Positions 13,116 to 24,293 of a stretch of DNA of 64,000 nucleotides are shown in pieces. Within the stretch, counting starts at the first letter, position 1. Each line of letters begins with the position of its first letter. The stretch comes from Glandiceps talaboti. Lineage: Eukaryota; Hemichordata; Enteropneusta; Spengelidae. The stretch lies in assembly GCF_964340395.1 (NCBI RefSeq), contig NC_135552.1, positions 8,457,994 through 8,521,993 on the forward strand, written 5' to 3'. The translations under genes and the position numbers were made by a program. The notes beneath the pieces are model-generated. The model searched no databases. It was not told the origin of the DNA and was given only the letters and a program-made list of their open reading frames with translations.

Positions 13116-15307
13116 TCACTTGGAATCTTTATTAAAACAGACACTGTGGTAGAAGTAAGCGCCGTCGATTTTCTTCAATATTGCCAAATATTTGCCGACT
13201 TCTATGGTAGACCCGTCTTCCTTCACCATTGTGTATGCTGTACGTTGGTAGACCATATCACCCCCAGTGCTGCTGCCAAAGTCGTGGATTGTAAATTGCA
13301 TGTTGTGAACACCAGCATTCTTCATTTCTGACAATACGCCAGCCACACCTACAGAAGAGTCCAATCATTTGTAATTAAGATTAATGATAGTGTTCTGGCT
13401 AATTTTTTTTTCTGAATTAACAATGCCTGTTTCAAACATTTTAACTTGATTGTAAATGACATCTACTCATTCAGACCTGACAAGTCAGGAAATTAGGCAG
13501 TATGTGGGTCATGCTGTGGTTAAACTGAACTATGCAGACGTGACAAGTGGAGTGAACTCGGAACAATGACGAGTGATGGGGCCCAGTCTTGGGCATACAT
13601 CCGTATACCACACCATTTGTAGCCTGTCCTCGCTGGATCAATGACACCGCTTTACTCGTTCAAAGAGTGTAGGAGAGAGTAACATACCGTATGCATCCAA
13701 GTCTAGTATTTAACACACAAGGCACTCTTTTTTGCAAAACTAACGTAACCTATCGTTTTTCAAAACGAATCAACCCGCTTGCCAAGCATTGCTATAGTCA
13801 CCCCATACACATCAATACCCCTTTTGTCCATATAAATATTTGGGTTCTGTTCGCAAATATATAAATAACCTACGCGAGACAGTACGCCACGGTTGTGGAA
13901 TTTGATATTCATCGGATAGTGATGAGTGGTCACACAGGGTGACCTGTGTTATATGAGTTTTTAGCAGTTTGCCGTAAATCACCGAAAGCGTCACGTCGAT
14001 AAGATCGCTTTCGTTATTTATTTGGTTGGTTTTGGTTACCATCACGTCAAACGACTTTGTCAAAGGGGCATGCCGTCAAACAATCTAACAGTTTCGATAA
14101 TATATTAACGACACATTCGATCCCAGACAACGTATTCAACTTTTCAAAAATATTTTTTAAAGTACCTATTTCCTTTTCTCTCTCTTTTATTTGACCACGT
14201 GTATATATGATTATTTTACCATTACGATATCATCGGTGATTTTATTATTTTTAACTTTTTTATTGTAGACAGTGATATGTGTATTATTATTACACATTTA
14301 TATTATCACATTTTGCAACCTTCCGTTAAAAAAGTTGTATTATTTTCACACTCAGAAGACAGCGATATTGCATTACATCACGTGTCCTACAATAGGCGTT
14401 AACATCGCAATGTAACGTTTCATTCACGACACACGTACTTTAGCGGCATTATTTTATTTTCGCTGAGAAACATTACTCACCGCTTATGTATGTACCCTTG
14501 TCGTTAACCCCTCCCCTTTTACACACTGTAGTCCCTCTTAAAAAGGTCGTGGTTTGACTGGCGATAAAAGCCGAAGATTAAATTTGAGGGAAAAACCAAT
14601 TATCTTTTATAGGTAATGGAAATACGACGGCCAGACAGTGGGTTATATAATAATACCATTGACATATGGGAATTCTTGTCTTCGTGATAATAGCGATATA
14701 TTCGTCTGGACATCCCATTAAATATTTCAATATTTAATTATCGTAGACGAGCTTTACATATTATGTACACACTAAGATTGAGTAAATGAAATTTAAAATT
14801 AGACGTGCGGTAATTTGTGAAATTCAATAATAATTTTTATCCAGCCATCGATTTCCATCTGTGCTATTTTGTCTGGAGTATACGTACTTGCAGGTTAAAT
14901 GACTTACTATAGGCTTATTCATGCGGTGTTATATACATGTATTTCCCTGTGTGTACCCCTGGCATCACGTACAATATACTATACCCACCCATTTTCCCTA
15001 TGCATACATTGAAACTCGGTGGAACTTAGAAAATGATTTTTACTGTATCTGAATTTCCTGGGCCTGTGCTAAAATCGGTCGTGCGATTGAGCGAGGTACG
15101 TTTCAATTTTTCATTAAAAAAAACATACTATATGTAACTTATACACATACCTGGTCTACCATGTTGGACTTCAAAACCCGGAGCTAACATCGTTGACTCG
15201 GCAGTGAACAGGGTCTCTGCCAAAGTTTTGGTGTCTCCAGCCACGAAGTATTGTTCAAATTTCTTCAGCCATTCTTCGAGGGCGGTTTTCAATGCAGCGT
15301 CAGACAT
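13116..15307 (-). CDS. NTF2-like (DUF4440/SnoaL-like) small protein, two exons
   Basis: Exon 1 is 15151-15307 (ATG at 15307; donor CCAG|GTATGTG, phase 1). Exon 2 is 13116-13348 (acceptor TTCTGTAG, stop TGA at 13118-13116). Together they encode 129 residues, the usual size of a lone NTF2-like domain. The N-terminal helix (ALKTALEEWLKKFEQYF) is followed by VAGDTKTLAETLF, which fits the DUF4440 helix and its 'dGdaealaaly' turn. The end, DGSTIEVGKYLAILKKIDG then FN, matches the family's terminal beta strands. Such proteins can be small-molecule enzymes or binding proteins; the ligand cannot be told. A TATAAATA box sits about 90 bases upstream. A candidate minus-strand AATAAA lies at 12871-12876. 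Confidence 0.8.
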
Positions 15308-15397
15308 GGTGCGGAGATTGTGCGACGATGGTGATATTGACTTCGGGCGATATGAGAGGTCTGTGCTAAGCTTGGAGTGTGTATCCTGCGACTGCCT

Positions 15398-15405
15398 TAT
15401 TTATA
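15398..15405 (-). promoter_or_regulatory. TATA box of the NTF2-like gene
   Basis: TATAAATA followed by AGGCAGTCGCAGG on the minus strand, about 90 bases upstream of the ATG at 15307. This predicts a start site near 15370 and a 5' UTR of about 60 bases. Confidence 0.5.
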
Positions 15406-15407
15406 GT

Positions 15408-16655
15408 CTCTATCAATGATTTATGTTGTCACGGTCCATCATTCCTTACGGGATGTTGGGATAGACGAATCGAGATCTAATTTCCACTGGAACTGTTGTC
15501 GCTGTGTGAGGGCGCTATATAATGTCAATGAACGGTGGTCAGTATCTCTAGCTCTGTTACTTGCCAGTTGGGTTTTGCTCTTTTCCTGTTGATTTATTTT
15601 TCTTGGCACAATTTCAGGCTAATTGACTGTCGCCATTAACTTAAATGTCAAACAGACGATTGATGTCGGATAATAACTTTTGTTAGACAATTTCTGGACC
15701 AATTTTGAAGGACAGATAATAATCACCGGAATCAACATAATTTTACGTATTACCAACTGAACGAACCCACTGTAAATGATACAGAAAGTAAAGTATTTCT
15801 CAACCAAATAGTCCGTTGGAGGTTATTTCATTGCATTATTTTACCAATTAGATACAGATGGTGCATTTGTTGTTGTGAAATTACAATTTAAAAAAAGAAC
15901 GTTTTCAATAAAGTGATGGGTTAAATATCTTGCCCGAATTGGATGGGGCTTCAAAAACAATATTCCAAAATCCATCAACTCTTAACTTATTACACGTAAA
16001 GATAATTATGTAATTATGGTGAATGCAGATGCGTTCTTCACGTTAATTTCAAAGGATATATGGAGGGGAGGGGTTAGATATAAGCAAATGCGTGATGAAA
16101 GAGTTAGAGATTTATGCTTGAAAACAGTGGCTTCCTATCGTCGTAAAAACTACAGACCTTTTTACGGCATCGATGCAATACCATTTTTCTTTACGTCAGC
16201 AGGAAAATATGCTTTGGGTTTAGAAGATGACAGATTCCATGCCGAATGATGTAAACTAGTCACAAATGTAATCGTGCGTTTTCCGAGATGTCTGTTTTTT
16301 AATTTACAGTCTGTCCTTCGGCTGGACCTTGATATGAATGAAATAAGAGTGTAAGAGCTAAGACAAGTTCCTTTCCACATTTTGATAAATGGCGAACTGG
16401 AATCCTGGCATGTATCTTCATATCCAGTTACTGAAATATCACCCATAATTTACATTTATCATTTATGATATTCGTTGTGAAGACTACAGAAATATGATGA
16501 TACCAAATTTTCTAGCAAGGTTTGATTCACAATTAAAAATACACACAGTTTTATTGACTTTCTGAGATTTATTAAAAAAGAAAAGAAAAAAGTGTTCTTT
16601 TAGGAGGGAGAGCGTAATAATGGTTCCAAAGACAATACTGATAGGACCTACTAAC
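15408..16655. other. No gene seen
   Basis: Upstream flank of the NTF2-like gene. A 77-codon frame at 16016 has no recognisable features. Confidence 0.5.

Positions 16656-16694
<39 letters not shown>
16656..16694. repeat. (TTG)n microsatellite with adjoining GTGCT repeats
   Basis: About 13 TTG units followed by TGTGCTGTGC-type pentamer repeats to about 16738. Confidence 0.9.
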
Positions 16695-16695
<1 letters not shown>

Positions 16696-16839
16696 ATTGT
16701 ATTGTGCTGTGCTGTGCTGTGTTGTGCTGTGCTGTGTTGACACAAAATACACAACATAGGTTTAGTAGAGTTTCAGTCATTTTATTGAAAATCAAACATA
16801 GAAAAATACTGATTACTGAATAAGCATCATAACAGTAAG

Positions 16840-16965
16840 GGAATCTTCAGAAATTACATGGGGGAGGGCCGGGGGAAATCAAGCCTGGTATGTGGCATAA
16901 AATGTGACCCTTCCCCTAATCTGTTGAAATATGACAACTCCCCCCCCCCCCCGGTTCGACTATTA
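16840..16965. repeat. Relative of the 951-1872 element (one end)
   Basis: 'gggaatcttcagaaattacatgggggagggccggggg' parallels the left end of the 951-1872 element. It is followed by the same 'aaaatgtgaccc.tcccc' phrase and a C-homopolymer. No matching right terminal repeat follows, so it is a truncated or diverged copy. Confidence 0.5.
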
Positions 16966-16980
16966 ATTGTTTTTAACACC

Positions 16981-17170
16981 GCCTCATATGGTGTATAGTT
17001 GTTAGAGCTCAATATTACTAATTAGGACGTCCTGGGTTCGAATCACACTAGAGACAGAGAAATTGTCTTAGTAATACCCCACCATGTATTTAAAGGCACT
17101 TGTTATTTCCCACTATTATTACCATCGACTGAGTTTGGCTGAGCTAAGGCCAAGACTCCCAATGCAATGA
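16981..17170 (+). mobile_element. tRNA-derived SINE head
   Basis: TATAGTTGTTAGAGC resembles a pol III A box and D arm. It is followed 30-40 bases later by GGACGTCCTGGGTTCGAATC, a near-perfect variable-loop/T-arm B box. The 3' half of an acceptor stem and a CCA-compatible end are not convincing, so this reads as a SINE head rather than a functional tRNA gene. The tail boundary is uncertain. Confidence 0.5.
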
Positions 17171-18562
17171 GCATACAACTGACAAGCTCAAGACCGAGGA
17201 CAATATCTCCATCCATCGTCGCAAACCACATCCTGTTTTACGGCAACGTTCTTAACGAGCCTCCCACTGTATTTCGAAATGTATTGGTAGAAATAAGAAC
17301 TCTGGTTTGCGAGAATGATTCCATCACACAGGGGCACGTATTATTGCTTAGATTGCCGCCAAGGATTGCCGTTTTCTTAGGAAACTATCGTACGAATCCT
17401 ACTGCTACAAATGTATCAATATCTATACTAGTAGAAATATTCCTTTAAATACAGGTAGGAATATATAGTCAAGAGGTTGTTATATTTAGTCTGTAGACCT
17501 GGAAAACAACAATCTATGAAATATTACACGCCCCTATGCTCCATCACATTATCTCGGAGAGAAGACGTGTCGAAACCCCGCACCGTAAGCCTTATACATC
17601 CAGAGCTAGCTGAAATATTATATATTTATATATGAACAGCCTACATATTTTATATTCTAGTACAATAAGTAACAGTGTCAACACTTGTCCCCCAACAGAA
17701 GTGAAATGTCTATCTGAACTGAAAAGTGACAACGACACTTATGACAACAACTGTGAACTAAACGTTTGTTGTGTGTAAAATAAATGTGACATGAACGTTT
17801 CCGCGCATGTGCATACTGGCAATCCTCCACAGCAGCGTACACAGGGAAGGGGAACTTGGACCTAGTGCATATGTATGCTAAAACCCGATATTGACAGTAC
17901 AAGTTGAGTGTGCATGCCAGGACAAATCTGAGGCAAGTGACAGTATACGTTTTAATTTTGTAAATTAAATACAGTTACGACCTATGTAGCTATTCCATAC
18001 AACGCAGTTTAATAGGTGCATATAGCGTATACATGTAACGTACAGAGCCAATATCAGCTCGTATCATCCCCTGCTTCCTGCTTGTGTGTTGTGAATCATG
18101 ACTGCACATTTAGTGGTAACAAACTAAAAGAAAAATAACAACAACTCAATTCGATAATATGGAAGTGGCAACGACTACGATTATCCAGAGGGGTCAATTT
18201 GAGGTCATGTACCGTGGTCATGCAATTCCACGTACGCAGGTCCAGTCGAGTCCACAATCCGATAGGCCATGCACATACTAAGATGTGAGAGGAGGCCGGT
18301 GAGGGCGAAACGTCACGACCGTACATCTTCTTACAGTCTAATGTCTGGTGTGCAAACTTATAAACAACAGTCTAGTCACTCGTGGGCTGTGATCAAGTAC
18401 TATTACACAGTCTTGTAACCGACTTGAATTACTGATAAAATGTCTGTGTCTTTCTATAACTTACACTTTAATTTTTGGTTGGTTTTCACTTCAGTGTTAC
18501 ATTTTAGTGTTTTATCTTTCTTTTCTTTTTATTTGTATGGACTGCTGGCCTGAAATAAAGAA
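17171..18562. other. No gene seen; upstream region of IMPA copy 1
   Basis: A 93-codon frame at 17167 looks random. A pyrimidine-rich acceptor-like site (CTCTTTGCAG, about 18747-18756) before the IMPA ATG suggests a 5' UTR intron, so promoter and first exon may lie here. Confidence 0.4.
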
Positions 18563-18584
18563 TAATAATAATAATAATAATTTC

Positions 18585-18659
<75 letters not shown>

Positions 18660-18672
18660 GCCTGTCTGCCTG
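18563..18672. repeat. (AAT)n and (CTGT)n microsatellites
   Basis: Six to seven AAT units at 18563-18582, then about 19 CTGT units decaying into CTGC, just upstream of the first inositol monophosphatase gene. Confidence 0.9.
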
Positions 18673-18813
18673 CCTGCCTGTATTTGTCTGTCTCCTTTGC
18701 ACACTTTGATTATTTTCAATACAAAAACAACTACGTTACACATTCGTCTCTTTGCAGTCACATTGATCTCCCTCCTTTTTATTCCAAATCCACAGTAAAG
18801 GTCAGCAAAGGCA

Positions 18814-19166
18814 ATGGCTGAAAACGACAAACCCCCCAAGAAAGCTCCAGTTGAAGGACATGTGGACATAGATGAATGTTTTGATGTCATGGTTGCAATT
18901 GCTAGAGAAGCAGGAGAGGTATTGAGATGACCAGTTATTTTTATAGACTAGTGTAGTGTATCCTGGTAGAAGAAGCAATATTTTCACATCTACAGCTTTA
19001 TAATTTTTAGTACAATCCTAACACAATACCTACCACCAACTTCCGCGCCGCCGTAGAAGCCCTAACTAATACTGCTTGAAAGAAGAGAACGTTATAACAT
19101 TGTACAGTGTACTTGATATGCAGTATCTATATTCTCATTGTAATTGTCCTATTTTTGTTCTTGTTC

Positions 19167-19225
<59 letters not shown>

Positions 19226-22200
19226 GGTGGTGGTGGTGGTGGTGGTGGTGGTGGTGGTGGTGGTGGTGGTGTGTCGTGTTGTGCGTTGCGTTGCGTTGCG
19301 TAAATTGTGTTGCGTTGTGTTGAGTTGTCTTGTCTTGTCTTAGTTTGTCTTGTAACGTAATTGGTCGATGTTTATGGTTATGCTGACGTATTGCTATAAT
19401 TTTATGGCAAGGATTTTTGCAAGATTATGATATTCCACCTTCAGAACTCCGCTTATAAAAAAATAAGACATTTTAAAATATGCTGAAAGAATTACTACAC
19501 AGCGTAGTGTGTACTCTGTAAACATAGACAAATTTTAGTTATAAATAAACAAAGTAACGACTGTGACAGTTGCCTCACTCCATATTGTTGATTGTAGTGA
19601 ACCGCCTATTGAGTTTGAAATGTCTGGGTTAATCACAAAGTATTGCATCATGGTATATTTACTTTAACACTATAAATTATCGTTTTACAGATAGTACGTA
19701 AAGCATTAGATTCAGATATAACCATAGAAGATAAAGGATGTTCTACAGATATAGTAACGGAAACTGATAAAAAGGTGGAAGAAATGATAATATCGAGACT
19801 TAAAGATAAATATCCACACAGCAGGTACGTCATTGATAATATCCAGACTAAGATATAAATATCCACACAGCAGGTACGTCAATGATAATATCTAGACTTA
19901 GAGATAAATATCCACACAGCAGGTACGTCAATGATAATATCTAGACTTAGAGATAAATATCCACACAGCAGGTACGTGAATGATAATATCCAGACTAAGA
20001 GATAAATATCCACACAGCAGGTACGTCAATGGTAATATCTAGACTAAGAGATAAATATCCACACAGCAGGTACGTCAATGATAATATCCAGACTTAGAGA
20101 TAAATATCCACACACCAGGTACGTCAATGATAATATCTAGACTTAGAGATAAATATCCACACAGTAGGTACGTCAATGATAATATCCAGACTTAGAGATA
20201 AATATCCACACAGCAGGTACGTCAATGATAATATCTAGACTAAGATATAAATATCCACACAGCAGGTACGTCAATGATAATATCCAGACTAAGAGATAAA
20301 TATCCACACACCAGGTACGTCAATGATAATATCTAGACTTAGAGATAAATATCCACACACCAGGTACGTCAATGATAATATCTAGACTTAGAGATAAATA
20401 TCCACACAGCAGGTACGTCAATGATAATATCTAGACTTAGAGATAAATATCCACACACCAGGTACGTCAATGATAATATCTAGACTTAGAGATAAATATC
20501 CACACAGCAGGTACGTCAATGATAATATCTAGACTAAGAGATAAATATCCACACACCAGGTACGTCAATGATAATATCTAGACTTAGAGATAAATATCCA
20601 CACACCAGGTACGTCAATGATAATATCTAGACTAAGAGATAAATATCCACACACCAGGTACGTCAATGATAATATCTAGACTAAGAGATAAATATCCACA
20701 CAGCAGGTACGTCAATGATAATATCTAGACTTAGAGATAAATATCCACACACCAGGTACGTCAATGATAATATCTAGACTAAGAGATAAATATCCACACA
20801 CCAGGTACGTCAATGATAATATCTAGACTTAGAGATAAATATCCACACACCAGGTACGTCAATGATAATATCTAGACTTAGAGATAAATATCCACACAGC
20901 AGGTACGTCAATGATAATATCTAGACTTAGAGATAAATATCCACACACCAGGTACGTCAATGATAATATCCAGACTTAGAGATAAATATCCACACACCAG
21001 GTACGTCAATGATAATATCTAGACTAAGAGATAAATATCCACACACCAGGTACGTCAATGATAATATCTAGACTTAGAGATAAATATCCACACACCAGGT
21101 ACGTCAATGATAATATCTAGACTAAGAGATAAATATCCACACACCAGGTACGTCAATGATAATATCTAGACTTAGAGATAAATATCCACACACCAGGTAC
21201 GTCAATGATAATATCTAGACTTAGAGATAAATATCCACACACCAGGTACGTCAATGATAATATCTAGACTAAGAGATAAATATCCACACACCAGGTACGT
21301 CAATGATAATATCTAGACTTAGAGATAAATATCCACACACCAGGTACGTCAATGATAATATCCAGACTAAGAGATAAATATCCACACAACAGGTGCGTCA
21401 ATGATAATATCTAGACTTAGAGATAAATATCCACACACCAGGTACGTCAATGATAATATCCAGACTTAGAGATAAATATCCACACAGCAGGTACGTCATT
21501 GATTATATCTAGACTTAGAGATAAATATCCACACAGCAGGTACGTCATTGATTATATCTAGACTTAGAGATAAATATCCACACAGCAGGTACGCCAATGA
21601 TAATATCTAGACTTAGAGATAAATATCCACACAGCAGGTACGTCAATGATAATATCTAGACTTAGAGATAAATATCCACACAGTAGGTACGTCAATGATA
21701 ATATCCAGACTTAGAGATAAATGTCCACACAGCAAGTACGTCAATAAATTGTCATTACCTTTGACAACTGAGGGGTAATACATACTCAAGGATGATTGAT
21801 TGCAGCTAATTATTACTTTTGGTATGTATCAATCAAACTGTTTTATCGTTATTTTTCTGACTAGCCGTGGTAGACACGAAGTGTCTTGAAATGGACAAAG
21901 ATCCTCGTTTATATGTATTCACGAACGGTCACGGTGTTTACAGTGAATTGGTTGCCATGGATATTGGAACAGAGAATAGCATTACATTCTTTATATTACC
22001 TTTTACTTTTGTAGTTTTATAGGTGAAGAATCCGTGGTTGTAGGCCAACAGAGTGAACTGACAGATAACCCTACATTTATTATAGATCCTATCGACGGTA
22101 CTACAAACTTTGTACATGGGTAAGTTCAAGTAATAATAAAAATGTATTTTATATAATGTGCATGTCCCCCGGATAGCTACAGTTGCCAGTAATTATTACC

Positions 22201-22587
22201 TCTGCTACGGATCTATAGCGACACAGTGATTCAATATACTCCATCAACTCCCTAGGGAGCATACAATCCATTGCAACCCAAGTAAGCACATTTTGATCAA
22301 AACATTCACATTGCAACATCTATCCTACCAGGTCCCCAATTATACAGCTGGGTTGACTGAGGCACAATCGTGTTTCAAATCTTGCCCAAGGATTTATTTA
22401 TTCAGAAACAAATGGCAGCTGTGATGTCTTGAATATTGTTATATCAGCAATTTTTATGATGTGATTGATGTTTCAATCACGAAATTCTAGACCTACTACT
22501 TCTAGTATACTGTTGTATATTTATGTGGTGCAGTAAAGGGATTGTGTACTGTATGTATGTATGTATGTATGTATGTATGTATGTATG

Positions 22588-22618
<31 letters not shown>

Positions 22619-23942
22619 CTATGTATGTAGGTACGCGCGCTCATATGTGTGTGTGTGCGCGCGCGCGCTCAAGTTACCCAATATAAGTGACTGTTTACTA
22701 TACTTTTGTTCCAGATTCCCCTATATTGCAGTATGCATTGCACTTTACATTAACAAGACAGCTGAAATAGGAATTGTTTATCAACCCATATTTGACAAAA
22801 TGTTTATGGCGAGACGAGGAGGAGGAGCATTTTGTAATAAGAAGAAACTGAAGGTTTCAGGACAGAAAGGTATGCTTGGCGTAAAGCACTATCACCTGAT
22901 ATATGATTGCTTTATGTCGTTATACATGTTTTTTTTTTAATTCACCACATATGCTGGAATTATACTGTGGACACTGATGAGAAAAGAAGTAGCACATCAC
23001 AAAAATGGCTTAGGTTATAATTCTTACGACCACTTGATTGTCAGCGAGACATAGTAGAACACATATTATATATTTATCCATGACACCTTCGCAATCTTTG
23101 TGTTTATTATCATAGGTGATTTCATTTTCAGATATCAAGAAAGCTCTGATATTTTCAGAATATCCACAAGTTCGAAACCCAATAGAAGTGGAAACAAGTC
23201 AGAAGAACAAAGAGAGATTGATAAGAGCCCATATTCATGGGTAAATAGCGTTTTAATGTTATTAGTTATCCTCTTCAAATTCACGAGTTTTGCCAGCACC
23301 CACCTGACATGTTACCCCCTTCAAAACAAAAATTGACTATCAAATGCTCCAAAGGGGAGAAAAAATGCTTGGACAAAATTTGATGTAAATGTGTTCAGTT
23401 AAATTCATTAAATAGCACCGAGCTGTACTATATATACAACTATCAATTATTATTGTACTACTCTCCATCCCGTTCTGTTGCGACAGCTCAGAACAAGGCA
23501 GATGTAACTTCAATCCTTGTACACAGGATTACATCTTCTTGCTCTCTAAGCCATCGATTGTACTATGAAACTATTAGCCATTAATAATCTATTCTCAGTC
23601 TTTACAATCTTTAACTACCAATCCTTGAGTTAGCCTGGTTGAATTAGTGTAAACAAATAACCTTTTTTTATGATTCAATATATGTTGCTTAGCATCAGAA
23701 CTTTGGGTTCGGCGGCATCAGACATATGTGCAGTGGCAGAAGGCCTTGCTGATTCATACTTTGGATATGGTCTCCATTGTTGGGATATGGCGGGCGCTGT
23801 ACTTATAATACAGGAAGCTGGTGGAGTGGTTTTAGATCCAGAAGGTACATCTATAACAAACACATATCGTCAAAAATCTTCCTCTACGTCACTGATACTA
23901 TTTCTTGAACCTCTCACAACATTTCAAAATATTCCTATCTCT

Positions 23943-24021
<79 letters not shown>

Positions 24022-24075
24022 TTATCTGTCTGTCTGTCTGTCTGTCTGTCTTTCTTAATATATATCTATCTCTCC

Positions 24076-24159
<84 letters not shown>

Positions 24160-24293
24160 TTATTTATTTATTTTCATTTATTTCAGGCGGTCCGTTGGAT
24201 TTGATGTCCCGTCGTGTTGTCACAGCCAGTTCTCAGGAGCTTGCTGACGCCATACGTGCTATGCTTATACACCTTCAACTACCACGTGATTAG
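18814..24293 (+). CDS. IMPA1: Inositol monophosphatase (IMPA1-type), copy 1
   Basis: Seven exons: 18814-18918, 19691-19824, 22015-22119, 22715-22869, 23132-23240, 23693-23844 and 24187-24293, all GT-AG and in frame. They encode 288 residues, close to vertebrate IMPA1 (277). The enzyme is a Mg2+-dependent, Li+-sensitive cytosolic phosphatase that frees myo-inositol from inositol monophosphates, feeding phosphoinositide synthesis. Visible motifs: IGEES (E84), [12 protein letters not shown] (D104, D107) and [15 protein letters not shown] (D234). These equal the metal ligands E70, D90, D93 and D220 of human IMPA1, shifted by 14. The C-terminal [10 protein letters not shown] is also family-typical. 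Intron 2 holds a 49-bp array that repeats the exon 2 end and its splice donor. A close tandem paralogue starts at 26535. Possible AATAAA at 24819-24824. Confidence 0.96.
19160..19271. repeat. (TTG)n followed by (GGT)n in IMPA copy 1 intron 1
   Basis: About 15 TTG units pass directly into about 20 GGT units, an abrupt switch of triplet phase and composition. Then come GTTGC pentamers and a TTGTC section. Confidence 0.95.
19776..21735 (+). repeat. 49-bp tandem array built from the exon 2 end plus its 5' splice site
   Basis: The founding unit is the 3' end of IMPA exon 2. It is followed by 39 further 49-bp periods with no net indel: the authentic donor GT is at 19825, the last array donor GT is at 21736, and 1911 = 39 x 49. 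Each unit reads about AATGATAATATC, then AGACTTAGAGATAAAT, then ATCCACACACCAG|GTACGTC, with CAGCAG/CACCAG and CTTAG/CTAAG variants. So intron 2 carries 40 near-identical consensus donors. Splicing at any donor after the first would read through an in-frame TAA at 19856-19858. Confidence 0.97.
22190..22420. repeat. Probable dispersed repeat in IMPA copy 1 intron 3
   Basis: It contains CTGGGTTGACTGAGGCACA and CTTGCCCAAGGA phrases of a kind I associate with interspersed repeats in marine animal genomes. No second copy was seen in this window, so the call rests on recall. Confidence 0.35.
22550..22617. repeat. (GTAT)n microsatellite
   Basis: About 17 GTAT units in intron 3 of IMPA copy 1, followed by a GCGC-rich stretch. 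Confidence 0.95.
23938..24175. repeat. (TTTA)n-(TGTC)n-(TA)n-(TTTA)n block in IMPA copy 1 intron 6
   Basis: It fills most of the 342-bp intron 6 and runs up to about 10 bases before the acceptor of the last exon (TTTCAG, ending 24186). The TTTA/TTTC-rich end must serve as the pyrimidine tract. Confidence 0.95.

Noticed and set aside
16016-16249. 77-codon frame as a small gene
   Set aside because: No homology recognised, no splice or promoter support, and ordinary length for AT-rich non-coding DNA.
16981-17060. A functional tRNA gene
   Set aside because: A and B box-like parts are good, but the acceptor stem does not pair convincingly and the anticodon arm is poor. SINE head preferred.
17167-17448. 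93-codon frame as a gene
   Set aside because: Overlaps the SINE tail and has no protein-like features.
19776-21735. 49-bp array as a CRISPR array or a coding repeat
   Set aside because: There are no unique spacers between repeats, the setting is eukaryotic, the period is not a multiple of three, and stops occur in the frame entering from exon 2. It is derived from the exon end and splice donor.
23670-24204. IMPA exon 6 frame continuing into a 207-codon protein with Leu/Phe/Ile/Tyr repeats
   Set aside because: The extension is the TTTA/TGTC/TA microsatellite of intron 6; a clean donor at 23845 and the [10 protein letters not shown] exon at 24187 show the true structure.
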